Part shown: one piece after another, positions 1-7,161 of the stretch
How the letters are laid out: every line of letters begins with the position of its first letter
Position numbering within the stretch: position 1 is the first letter of the stretch
NCBI GenBank assembly: GCA_964558295.1
Contig: CAZLDQ010000143.1
Location: forward strand, 1-14,940
Reading direction: 5' to 3'
DNA length: 14,940 nucleotides
Origin: JBDKTH01 sp964558295
Lineage (GTDB): Bacteria > Planctomycetota > Planctomycetia > Pirellulales > Thermoguttaceae
Notes under the pieces: model-generated
What the model was told of the DNA's origin: nothing
Databases searched by the model: none
The model's input: only the letters and a program-made list of their open reading frames with translations
Program-made: the position numbers and the translations under genes

Positions 1-176
1 TGGGGGGCTCATAGACTTTCATAACACATGGATCAGTTCAAGGGGAGCATTCCAATCCCGCGAATGCCAGGCAACCATGCCACATCTCACGTTTTTGGCA
101 CGGTTGCGTGCTGCCATCCAGTCGATTATAGTAGGCCGCAATTCGACCTTTGCGGCGCACACGCCCTGGAGAATCT

Positions 177-1691
177 ATGACAGCCTATTTTACCTGGTTG
201 GACTGGTTGGTCGTTGTTGTCTATGCCGTCGGCATGCTAGCGATCGGTTGGTATTACTCGCGCAAGAATGAGACGGCCGCCGATTACCTGCTCGGCGGGC
301 GAAACATCAATCCGATCAGCCTGGGACTGTCGCTGTTCGCCACCTTGATGAGCACAATCACCTACCTGGCCCTTCCCGGTGAGATCATCAAGAACGGCCC
401 GATGATTCTCGGCATGCTCGCCTCCTACCCGCTGGTCGGGATTGTCGTAGGATGGCTGATGATCCCGTTCTTTGTCCGACTAAAAGCCACCAGTGCCAAC
501 GAGATTCTCGAAGTGCGTCTGGGGATTTCCGTACGAATCCTCGGCACTCTGATCTTCCTGGTTCTCCGGTTGCTCTGGATGGCCGTGATCATCTTCGCCA
601 CGATCGACAAGGTCCTCGTGCCGCTCCTTGGGCTTCCCACCGCAGCCACGCCTTACCTATGCATGGTCATGGCCGTCATCACGATGATTTACACCTCGAT
701 GGGCGGCCTGAAAGCCGTCGTTGTGACCGACGTCATTCAATCGTCCATCCTGTTTGCCGGGGCTTTGCTCACAGTCGGACTGATCACCTGGCGCATGGGC
801 GGGTTCGCATGGTGGCCACAGGAATGGCCCACCCACTGGCCCGAGCCCGAGTTCGGCTGGGACCTGACTGCCCGGTCCACGTTCCTCGGCTCGCTGATCG
901 GTTACTTCACCTGGCATGTCTGCACGGCCGGCTCCGACCAAATGGCCATCCAGCGTTATCTGGCTTCTCCAGACGTCTCCGCGGCCCGGAGTGTGCTGAT
1001 CTACTCCCTGGTCGCCAACACGATCGTCCAGTTTCTCTTGGCTGTGGTGGGATTGGCCCTGCTCGGCTATTTCACGATGAATCCCGGGCTTCTGGCCGCA
1101 GGACAATCGGTGGTCAAGGATGCCGACAAGTTGTTCCCTCGCTTTATTGTCGTCGGTTTGCCCATGGGAGCCAGTGGGCTGATCGTCGCCGGCCTGTTGG
1201 CTGCCGCCATGTCGAGCCTTTCTTCTGGGCTCAACTCCTGCTGCACGGTCGTGAACACCGATCTGATCAACCGCTTCCGTACGGTGAAGGACACCGACGC
1301 TGCCCAGGTGGCTCGCGTAAAGTACATCTCCGTCCTTGTGGGCCTTGTGGTCGTCGGCCTCACTTTCGCCGTCTGCCATTTCCGGGGCAATCTGCTCGAT
1401 CTGGCGTTCAAAGTGGTTAACCTCTTCACTGCCCCGCTGTTTGGGATCTTCTTCATGGCCATGTTTGTGCCCTGGGCCACCGCACCGGGCACCTTCCTTG
1501 GCGCGGCCGTCGGGATCACCGTTGTCACAAGCATCAACTTCTGGCAAGAAATAACCGGTAGCCCGGGACTCTGCATGTTCTGGGCAATGCCCCTCGGACT
1601 TCTGGCCCAAATCACCGCCGGCTCTCTGGTCAGCCTCTTGCCCTGGGGGCGCCGCGCCAACGAGGCCAAAGATCTCCTTCCGAAACGCTGA
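177..1691 (+). CDS. Sodium:solute symporter (SSS/SLC5 family)
   Basis: This gene encodes a polytopic inner-membrane protein of 504 residues that should use the sodium gradient to import a small solute. An N-terminal hydrophobic helix (about 8-27) is followed by the family-typical DYLLGGR stretch (36-42) and a second helix with GLSLFATLMSTITY (50-63). Further hydrophobic segments follow to the C-terminus, consistent with the 13 or so helices and the usual length of about 500 residues of the LeuT-fold SSS family. The segment after GGR resembles animal monocarboxylate/multivitamin SLC5 members, but the substrate cannot be read from sequence. I chose ATG 177 over an in-frame TTG at 150 because a GGAG sits five bases upstream of it and the extra nine residues look non-coding. 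The gene stands alone: no partner gene follows before a gap of about 330 bases. Confidence 0.93.
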   Translation: MTAYFTWLDWLVVVVYAVGMLAIGWYYSRKNETAADYLLGGRNINPISLGLSLFATLMSTITYLALPGEIIKNGPMILGMLASYPLVGIVVGWLMIPFFVRLKATSANEILEVRLGISVRILGTLIFLVLRLLWMAVIIFATIDKVLVPLLGLPTAATPYLCMVMAVITMIYTSMGGLKAVVVTDVIQSSILFAGALLTVGLITWRMGGFAWWPQEWPTHWPEPEFGWDLTARSTFLGSLIGYFTWHVCTAGSDQMAIQRYLASPDVSAARSVLIYSLVANTIVQFLLAVVGLALLGYFTMNPGLLAAGQSVVKDADKLFPRFIVVGLPMGASGLIVAGLLAAAMSSLSSGLNSCCTVVNTDLINRFRTVKDTDAAQVARVKYISVLVGLVVVGLTFAVCHFRGNLLDLAFKVVNLFTAPLFGIFFMAMFVPWATAPGTFLGAAVGITVVTSINFWQEITGSPGLCMFWAMPLGLLAQITAGSLVSLLPWGRRANEAKDLLPKR

Positions 1692-2018
1692 TCGCCTCGA
1701 GGACACGAATTTCGACAAAACCGAGGGCTGACGAAGCAAGCGAGTTCCCAATCAGGCATTACTTTTGATCCGTGCTCTCCGAGCTAATCCGTGGGGCCTT
1801 GGCTCGCCCGCAGTATCGGGAGGCGGTCGGCAGAATATGGCCTCGGAACTTGAAGAGCGAATGGGGTTGCGGGCACGCGGGGACGCGAGGTATCCTGAAA
1901 GGAGGGCCAAACCGTTGCCGAGCGAACGGGGCCGCCAGTCGGAGGCAGTCCTCGGCCGGTCGTTGGATGATTCAAGCTTTGCCCCAGATGCCCCCCAGCA
2001 ACGAAGGAATAACTCACG
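1692..2018. other. Intergenic region, no convincing gene
   Basis: These 327 bases separate the symporter from the YHS/rubredoxin gene. Open frames exist on both strands but are arginine/serine/proline-rich, have no recognisable domain and run into the neighbouring gene out of frame, so they look like GC-driven shadows. An isolated AAGGAGG-like sequence near 1899-1906 precedes a TTG whose frame continues inside the next gene, and I do not treat it as a start. The real ribosome site is AAGGAA at 2004-2009, before ATG 2019. I could not pick out a clear promoter or terminator. Confidence 0.5.
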
Positions 2019-2744
2019 ATGTCCGCTGCTGAGCATATCGAGCCGCAGTATTTCCAACAGTTCCCGCCGTCTCTTTACGGTCATCGATATCTCAACCGGC
2101 GTTCCTTTCTCAAGGCATCCGCAGCGGCCATCGGAGCTACGGCGGCAGTCGTGGCCACCCATCGGTTCCCGTCCACGAGGGCCTTTGCCGAGGAGACGGC
2201 AGACAACAAGGAGAACAATTCGAAGGGCGTCTCCTCCAGGAGCCTGCGACTCGCCCGTTGCCCCGTCACGGGAGACCGCGTCTCGATGGAGGCTTCCATC
2301 GATTACAGGGGGGGAACACTCTATTTCTGCTCTGCGGAGTGCATCGACAAGTTCCGTGCCGATCGGACCGCGTATGAAGCCAAGGCTAACATGCAATTGG
2401 TGGCTACCGGGCAATACGAACAGATCAAATGCCCCTTGACCGGAGACGCCTTCGTCCCTCGGATCAAGACGAAGGTTTCCGGCGTCGACGTCTGTTTCTC
2501 CTCCACGGACGCCCTGAAGAAGGTGAAGCGTGCCTCGGCCGACGAGCGGACGGAGTTGGTATTCGGCGAGGGCTTTGACAAAGGCTTCGCGATGAAGCAA
2601 GACGGCAATTCGGCATCTGCTCCGACCTCAAACAAATGGAGTTGCGTTGTCTGTGGATATGTCCACTCGGGCTCCACGCCACCGGCGAAGTGTCCCAAGT
2701 GTGGCGCCAAGTCCGACTCCTTCATGCCCGTGGCCGCGGATTGA
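2019..2744 (+). CDS. Tat-exported protein with two YHS-like segments and a rubredoxin-type C-terminus
   Basis: The product has 241 residues and an unknown function. Residues 26-57 form a twin-arginine signal (NRRSFLK, then a hydrophobic AAAIGATAAVVA stretch and AFA before the likely cleavage at 57/58), so the folded, metal-loaded protein is probably exported. The first YHS-like segment (about 80-113) reads CPVTGD, then YFCSAEC, giving Cys81, Cys104 and Cys108. The second (about 137-167) reads CPLTGD, then VCFSS, keeping Cys138 and Cys159 but lacking the last Cys. The C-terminus (207-230) carries CVVCGY and CPKCGA (Cys209, 212, 225, 228), the iron-binding knuckles of a rubrerythrin/rubredoxin domain. 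AAGGAA nine bases upstream supports ATG 2019. By analogy it could bind metal or carry electrons in the periplasm. It converges on the ArsR operon, but a functional link is only inference. Confidence 0.85.
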   Translation: MSAAEHIEPQYFQQFPPSLYGHRYLNRRSFLKASAAAIGATAAVVATHRFPSTRAFAEETADNKENNSKGVSSRSLRLARCPVTGDRVSMEASIDYRGGTLYFCSAECIDKFRADRTAYEAKANMQLVATGQYEQIKCPLTGDAFVPRIKTKVSGVDVCFSSTDALKKVKRASADERTELVFGEGFDKGFAMKQDGNSASAPTSNKWSCVVCGYVHSGSTPPAKCPKCGAKSDSFMPVAAD

Positions 2745-2763
2745 CAGCCCTGTAAGAGGCCGC

Positions 2764-2819
2764 CGACAAAGCATAGCCTTTTGTCGCAGGCTCACGCACC
2801 GGATATCGAACCGTGAGCC
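2764..2819 (+). terminator. Tandem hairpins downstream of the YHS/rubredoxin gene
   Basis: Two inverted repeats lie just after the stop codon: CGACAAA (2764-2770) with TTTGTCG (2780-2786), and GGCTCACG (2789-2796) with CGTGAGCC (2812-2819). Neither is followed by a proper T-run, so this is a terminator-like structure rather than a textbook intrinsic terminator. It lies between two convergent transcription units and could serve both. Confidence 0.45.
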
Positions 2820-2960
2820 GTTGGGAGCCACGTATCGACCAGGATGGCGAGAAGAGCCTCCTTCCCACGACAGAAATCGCTCGTGTCTGGCCCGGGCGTA
2901 GGAGCAGTAAGCCGCACTACAAGGATCGCCACATCAACACGAACCAACGGCGATCGTGAA

Positions 2961-3335
2961 TCAGGACTCCGGGCAACAGCCGCCGGATTTTCTGATCTTC
3001 GCAGCGCGGGCGATGTCGGCTTGAAGCTCGGGCACTTCGCCGAAGCATTTCGCGAGACATTCCAGCAGCTTCTTGTGAAACGGCGTCTTGGCAGGAGTCA
3101 GACGATAGTGGCTCCATAGGCCAGACTTGCGGACGAGGACCAGATTGGCCTTTCGCAGATAGGCCAAGTGGCGGGAAATGCGGGGCTGTGGAACCTGCAA
3201 GATGTCCACGATGTCCCCAACGCAAAGCTCCCCTCCAAGCAAGACGTGGAGAATCCGTAGCCGCGTCCGATCAGAAAATGCCCGGAACATCAGGTCCGTA
3301 CCGCTGGGGGGGACAGTGGGTGTATTCTTGGCCAT
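2961..3335 (-). CDS. ArsR-family metal/thiol-responsive repressor
   Basis: This is a winged-helix DNA-binding repressor of 124 residues. AFSDRTRLRILHVLL (19-33) is the ArsR-fold opening, and VPQPRISRHLAYLRKANLV (48-66) is the recognition helix region. ELCVGDI (36-42) matches the ArsR/CadC metal motif ELCVCD with the second Cys replaced by Gly. Other cysteines are Cys93, Cys97 and a C-terminal pair Cys120-Cys121 in GGCCPES. Some As(III)-sensing ArsR proteins use C-terminal Cys pairs, so a thiophilic inducer is plausible. It is the last gene of the minus-strand ABC operon and probably controls it through the operator at 6330-6380. The start is uncertain: ATG 3335 gives the usual family length, while ATG 3395 or TTG 3431 (which overlaps the ATPase stop as TTGA) would add 20 or 32 residues. 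None has a good ribosome site. Confidence 0.88.
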   Translation of the reverse strand: MAKNTPTVPPSGTDLMFRAFSDRTRLRILHVLLGGELCVGDIVDILQVPQPRISRHLAYLRKANLVLVRKSGLWSHYRLTPAKTPFHKKLLECLAKCFGEVPELQADIARAAKIRKSGGCCPES

Positions 3336-3427
3336 CTCGGAAACTCGATGCAGACATCCGACACTGAACGAGCGGGGGCAGCTCCCCTTGGACATTCCTG
3401 CATAGTATCTCTTCTCAGAAGCACAGG

Positions 3428-4150
3428 TCAAGCGGCATCGCGGGCTTCCCCTTCGTCGTCCGGCGGTTGGTCAAAAGAGTCGGCAACTTCCGAGGTGATC
3501 GTTCCACGAGTGAGTCGCAGAGACCGTTTGGCACGCTTGGCCGCTCGGGGATCGTGCGTCACCATCACAATGGTCCGCCCTTCCTTGTTGAACTCCTCCA
3601 AAAAGCCGATGATTTGCCGGCTCGTTTCGGGATCGAGATTGCCGGTTGGCTCATCGGCCAGGATCACGGCGGGGTCATTAGCCAGCATCCGGGCAAGGGC
3701 AACCCGCTGTTGTTGACCGACACTTAATTCGCAAGGTTTATGATGAAGTCGATCGCTTAAGCCGACCCGCTCCAACAGAGCTACGGCCCGCTGCTGCTGG
3801 GCGTCTTCCTCCATTTTGGCCAGAAACAGCGGAATTTGGACGTTTTCCAGGGCCGAGAGGTAGGGAACCAGATTGAACGTCTGAAAGACAAAGCCAACTT
3901 TCTCGCGCCGCAATCGTGCCCGGTCGTTTGGAGCCATGTCATAGACGGATTGGTCCGCCAGGAAGACTCGCCCCTGGGATGGCGAAAGCATTCCGCCCAA
4001 CATCAACAGCAACGTGCTTTTTCCGCTGCCGCTAGGGCCGACGACCGAAACAAAATCACCCCGCGGGATCGTGAAGGTGGCATTTTCGAGTGCCGTAACC
4101 GTTTGCCCACGGCGTTGGTAGGCTTTGCTGACATTCACCATCTTCAACAT
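3428..4150 (-). CDS. ABC transporter ATP-binding protein (LolD/MacB-type)
   Basis: This is the cytoplasmic ATPase of a MacB/LolCDE-type exporter, 240 residues. Visible motifs in order are Walker A GPSGSGKST (38-46), Q-loop Gln90 in FVFQTFNLVP, signature LSVGQQQR (142-149), Walker B VILADEP (162-168), D-loop GNLD, and H-loop His198 in VMVTHD. The signature reads LSVGQ instead of the usual LSGGQ, while the key Ser and Gly are kept. The C-terminus (about 218-240) is an acidic tail. An AGGAGGT sequence inside the end of the upstream permease gene precedes ATG 4150 by eight bases, and only three bases separate the two genes, so they are translated together. The partner is the FtsX-like permease immediately upstream. 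Confidence 0.95.
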   Translation of the reverse strand: MLKMVNVSKAYQRRGQTVTALENATFTIPRGDFVSVVGPSGSGKSTLLLMLGGMLSPSQGRVFLADQSVYDMAPNDRARLRREKVGFVFQTFNLVPYLSALENVQIPLFLAKMEEDAQQQRAVALLERVGLSDRLHHKPCELSVGQQQRVALARMLANDPAVILADEPTGNLDPETSRQIIGFLEEFNKEGRTIVMVTHDPRAAKRAKRSLRLTRGTITSEVADSFDQPPDDEGEARDAA

Positions 4151-4153
4151 GGC

Positions 4154-5365
4154 TCAAACCTCCTGGAATGGGGCACAAGGGTCAAGCTGAGCAGCACGCC
4201 GGGCAGGGAAGTAGCTTGCGGCCAGTGTAAGGCCGACGGAAATGCCAAGAGCCACCACGGCCAAGAGCGGCATCGGCAGAACGGGAACGCCCGCCAACCG
4301 AGGACCGAGTACAACAGCCAGGACGGAACCAAACACGTAGCCGCCGACTCCGCCGACAACGCCCAACAACAGAGCCTTGAGCATGAAAATCCTCAAAACC
4401 AATCGCGAGTCAGCGCCAAGCGCCATAAGCGTGCCTATCTCGCGTCGGCGTTCAAAGACATTCGCGTACATATAGTTCGCGATGCTTGCCCCGCCCACAA
4501 AAACGATGATGACCAGGAACATGAGCGACAGGTTGGACATCATCCGGTTGATCTTGATCTGCGAATCAGCGATTTGCGTGATCGTAACGACCTTGGCGTC
4601 CGGCAACAGCCTGTTGACCTTCGCCACGAGCCCCTTCGAGATTTCCTGACAGCAGCCGATGACCTCGATGGCATTGAGGACCGGCCCCTTGCCGCTCAAC
4701 TCCTGAACCGTGTGAAGATGGGCGAAGATGCGAGAATCATCGACGGTGCCGGTCTGCGGCAACAGCGCCGTGACCTTGAACTTCCTGCCGAACAATTCGA
4801 GCCAATCCGCTTCCTTGAGGCTGAGTTTGGCGGCCACGTCGGCCCCGACGAGTACTTCGTCGTCTTCGAGCGTCTCGATCACCCGTTTACGTGCCAAAGT
4901 CCTTTTGTCCTCCGATCCCATCATGCCGACCGAGGCCCCGCAGCCGATCGGACGCGAGAAGATACCCGCGCCCTGCCAAGCCGCCTTCGCTTGAAACTCG
5001 TTCTTCGGCAGGATGCCGGTGAGCGTGAAGTTCTTGCCGCCAAGTTCGACCGGAACGGACAGTTTCGGCGAAAGATTATCGAGTCCCTGTAGGTCAGACA
5101 TCGCCAATTGTGTGACGTATTCCTCGGGAAGGGTCTCGCCCTGCATATCGGCACTGTAGTAATCCTGCAGCGTCGCCGACTTGGGCAACACCAACACATT
5201 CGCTCCCAAGGAATCCATCTCCCTTGCCACAGCCATTTCCGAGTAGTAGGAGATGTTCTTGATCGATACGATTACCGTGATTCCCAGCAGGATCGCCAGA
5301 AAGCTGGTGAATAGTTGGATCTTTCTCTCGAAGATTTCTCGCAGGACGATCGTGCGTAACCGCAT
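4154..5365 (-). CDS. FtsX/MacB-type ABC permease with periplasmic cysteines
   Basis: This is a 403-residue inner-membrane permease. An N-terminal helix (about 18-36) is followed by a large periplasmic domain (about 40-275), then three helices ending in a SYFPARRAAQLDP motif typical of FtsX-family proteins (usually DPAxAL). Such proteins normally work by mechanotransmission, moving or extracting substrates at the periplasmic face rather than through a channel. Unusually for the family, the periplasmic domain has cysteines in IGCGAS (Cys142) and IGCCQE (Cys238-239), and the C-terminal motif is DPCAPFQEV. These could bind a metal(loid) or form disulfides with the neighbouring thioredoxin-fold lipoprotein; this is inference. 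AGGAG lies about 11 bases upstream of ATG 5365. The lipoprotein gene ends 15 bases before the start and the ATPase gene begins three bases after the stop. Confidence 0.92.
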   Translation of the reverse strand: MRLRTIVLREIFERKIQLFTSFLAILLGITVIVSIKNISYYSEMAVAREMDSLGANVLVLPKSATLQDYYSADMQGETLPEEYVTQLAMSDLQGLDNLSPKLSVPVELGGKNFTLTGILPKNEFQAKAAWQGAGIFSRPIGCGASVGMMGSEDKRTLARKRVIETLEDDEVLVGADVAAKLSLKEADWLELFGRKFKVTALLPQTGTVDDSRIFAHLHTVQELSGKGPVLNAIEVIGCCQEISKGLVAKVNRLLPDAKVVTITQIADSQIKINRMMSNLSLMFLVIIVFVGGASIANYMYANVFERRREIGTLMALGADSRLVLRIFMLKALLLGVVGGVGGYVFGSVLAVVLGPRLAGVPVLPMPLLAVVALGISVGLTLAASYFPARRAAQLDPCAPFQEV

Positions 5366-5380
5366 AAGTATGGTCTCCTA

Positions 5381-6238
5381 CTATCGCTTGGGGCCGCATC
5401 CATTCGGACCACATGATCCGCCTGCACACGGATTGGAACTCGCCTTTTCAAGTGTGGACACCAATTCCTCCTTGTCCGTCGCGCCCTTATATTCCGCAAT
5501 CGCCGATCCTGGCGGAGCCAAGAAAACGGTCATGGCTTCCTCGGTCGTCGGGTCAATCTTCAGATCGGCCAAGAAACTCGCCTCAGCAGGGTCGGCAGGG
5601 TTCAACATCACGATTTCCGTTGCGCCGGCAAAGCGCGCGTCGGCCTTGAAATCCCGGACGCCCCGCATGGCCGCCTCGTTCGATTTTGTCTTGTCATTCT
5701 GAATGCACACAAAGACGAGTTTGCTGTCCTGGAGTTGCTTCATCACCTTCTCCGTAACGGGCGTGGCAAAGGCGTCTAATAACTGATGCTCCTCGAATGT
5801 TGTCGGAAAGCCGCCGGTAATGGCACCATTGGGAGCCAGTGCCAAGACAAGCGGCATCGGAGCGCGATTCAAATCAAACTTGGCAACAACGGCTTTCTCC
5901 GCCGGGTCGGTCACATCCACCACAACCGATTGGGCCCGGTCTGCCACCTTCTCCATCGCTTTGTCGAACACTTTGCGCATGGCCAGCGTTCGCTCGTCAT
6001 TGGTTTTCGAAAAGAACAAGAAAACGTACTTGCCGGCATCCGCCGCCTGCTGGATCGCGGCCATCCCCTTGCCCGACACGTCGATCAAACCATCAGGCGT
6101 CTCCGGTTGGCCTTTCGATGGGGACGTGTCAGCGTTTGCCGAAGAGGGGGAATTACTTTCACATCCGGCTACGGCAATAGCTATTAGACTGCCAGCAACT
6201 AATGCCAGGCCAACGCTGTACGAAGACAAGCAACTCAC
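5381..6238 (-). CDS. Thioredoxin-fold lipoprotein with Cys-rich C-terminal tail
   Basis: This is the first gene of the ABC/ArsR operon, 285 residues. A hydrophobic signal (about 9-24) ends in the lipobox AVAGC with Cys26, followed by a Ser/Pro-rich linker (27-50). Residues about 55-155 look like a thioredoxin fold (KYVFLFFSKTNDE, then an APMPLVLALAPNG strand with the conserved cis-Pro region). The place of the CxxC active site holds KTND, so it is not a normal oxidoreductase. A second, weaker thioredoxin-like half follows (about 165-265). The last 17 residues, NPCAGGSCGPNGCGPKR, carry Cys271, Cys276 and Cys281 in a Gly/Pro context that looks metal- or thiol-binding. I chose GTG 6238 because GAGGAG lies just upstream and it gives a clean lipoprotein signal, although positive residues at the N-terminus are missing. 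The open frame extends upstream to 6583, but that part covers the operator and looks non-coding. Confidence 0.8.
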   Translation of the reverse strand: MSCLSSYSVGLALVAGSLIAIAVAGCESNSPSSANADTSPSKGQPETPDGLIDVSGKGMAAIQQAADAGKYVFLFFSKTNDERTLAMRKVFDKAMEKVADRAQSVVVDVTDPAEKAVVAKFDLNRAPMPLVLALAPNGAITGGFPTTFEEHQLLDAFATPVTEKVMKQLQDSKLVFVCIQNDKTKSNEAAMRGVRDFKADARFAGATEIVMLNPADPAEASFLADLKIDPTTEEAMTVFLAPPGSAIAEYKGATDKEELVSTLEKASSNPCAGGSCGPNGCGPKR

Positions 6239-6256
6239 GGAATTCTCCTCCTCTTG

Positions 6257-6318
6257 CTTCACCGGTGAAGGCCTGGTAGGCCCCATGGACAACGCCGTGA
6301 GCATGGCAATGCCCATGC
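6257..6318 (-). promoter_or_regulatory. Leader of the ABC/ArsR operon with three inverted repeats
   Basis: The untranslated stretch between the operator and the GTG start is packed with symmetry: a perfect 14-base palindrome CTTCACCGGTGAAG (6257-6270), GGCCT-GGT-AGGCC (6270-6282), and GCATGG-N6-CCATGC (6301-6318). In the transcript these would form consecutive hairpins immediately before the GAGGAG ribosome site. They may affect mRNA stability or translation, or be extra protein sites. No known riboswitch is recognised. Confidence 0.4.
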
Positions 6319-6329
6319 TTCGGCAACTC

Positions 6330-6380
6330 CCTATATGCGTCTCGGCATATATATCACATATTCGGCTGTCCGCATATAGG
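6330..6380 (-). promoter_or_regulatory. Double AT-rich inverted repeat: probable ArsR operator and promoter
   Basis: The outer arms CCTATATGCG (6330-6339) and CGCATATAGG (6371-6380) are a perfect 10-base inverted repeat. Within it are two self-contained dyads of the ArsR/SmtB type: TATATGC-N6-GCATATA (6332-6351, perfect) and ATATTCGG-N4-CCGCATAT (6358-6377, one mismatch), with centres 26 bases apart. The region is far more AT-rich than its surroundings. Read on the minus strand, TGATATATA gives an extended -10 element inside the repeat, so bound repressor would block RNA polymerase. It lies about 90-140 bases upstream of the first gene of the operon that ends with arsR. Confidence 0.72.
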
Positions 6381-6383
6381 AAT

Positions 6384-7161
6384 CTTAACGAGCCGTCCGG
6401 TATTTTCTCCCGTTGGGTCCCAGCCGGGTGTTGAAGTACAGAGTATCGCTGGCTCTTGTGGCCGGCGAGCCAAGGAAATGGGAGCCGCTCTCTGTTCCCC
6501 TTAGGCCTATGTTCCCAGTGGCAACCTCGCTGCGACAGGGAGTAGGCCCTCCATTTGCAGATCAAACGCAGAGGTTGTCCCACGGTCGCCCTGTAGGGGG
6601 CGATCCCGCCATGCGTGGCGATCGGTACGAGTGGCCCAAAAACTTTGCTCGCAACCGACCCAAGGATCTGCTAGGCTCCATGAAGGATCACAACCCATTG
6701 GATCCACGTAAGAAGGAAGTGGGCCCATGCAATGGCTATTGCCAAAACGAATCACCCGTGAGCACGAAACGCGGATTTCCCGCTTTCGACGTCCCCCTGT
6801 GTGCAGGCATCAGAACGCCGAAGAAGAGGCATCCCTCACTGCGTTGCTTGCGGCGCCAAGGAGGAAAGAGATTGAGCCGCAAGGTACATCCTTGCTGTGC
6901 CTTTACCCTCTTTCCTCCTCGGCGTTTGCACGGTTCCGCGAGCCTTTTGTCCCGCATACACTCCACGTCGCGCGGCATCCACCGCCCCCCCGTCCGAGAA
7001 ATTTCCCCAACGGTTCTTCGGTTCTGTTGACGAAAAGCGCGAGCCGCCTCGCCGGCGTGGAACACTCAGAATGTTGGGCGGAGGTTTTGGTCTACCGTTC
7101 CGATAGCGACAGGATCATGACAGCACGACCGACGAGAACTCGGTCAGTGGCCTTGCCTCCG
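6384..7161. other. Long gap without a convincing gene
   Basis: About 780 bases lie between the ABC operon promoter and the end of the hibernation factor gene. Open frames cover it on both strands, including an upstream extension of the hsp20 frame from 6727, but they are low-complexity (Arg/Pro/Ser-rich), lack domains and good ribosome sites, and overlap each other. The one clear structure is the long inverted repeat at 6854-6924. I see no transposase remnant that I can name. The region could hold a non-coding RNA or decayed sequence. Confidence 0.45.
6854..6924. repeat. Long nested inverted repeat (strong hairpin)
   Basis: CGCCAAGGAGGAAAGAG (6854-6870) pairs with CTCTTTCCTCCTCGGCG (6908-6924) at 16 of 17 positions, and inside it GCAAGG (6879-6884) pairs with CCTTGC (6890-6895) around a five-base loop. 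On the plus strand two further G-T pairs could extend the base. No T-run follows on either strand, so it is not a typical intrinsic terminator. It may be a structured RNA or a small palindromic repeat element. Confidence 0.6.

Noticed and set aside
94..112. A second sigma-54-like promoter (TGGCACG followed by GTTGCGTGC) before the symporter
   Set aside because: The GG and GC elements are 13 or 9 bases apart in any alignment, and sigma-54 requires 12.
657..1751. A 364-residue minus-strand frame opposite the symporter
   Set aside because: Its composition (Gly/Asp/His/Gln-rich, no hydrophobic core) is that of an antisense shadow of a membrane protein gene.
3836..5092. A 418-residue plus-strand frame opposite the ABC permease and ATPase
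   Set aside because: It is charged and low-complexity with no domain, and the opposite strand carries clear ABC motifs.
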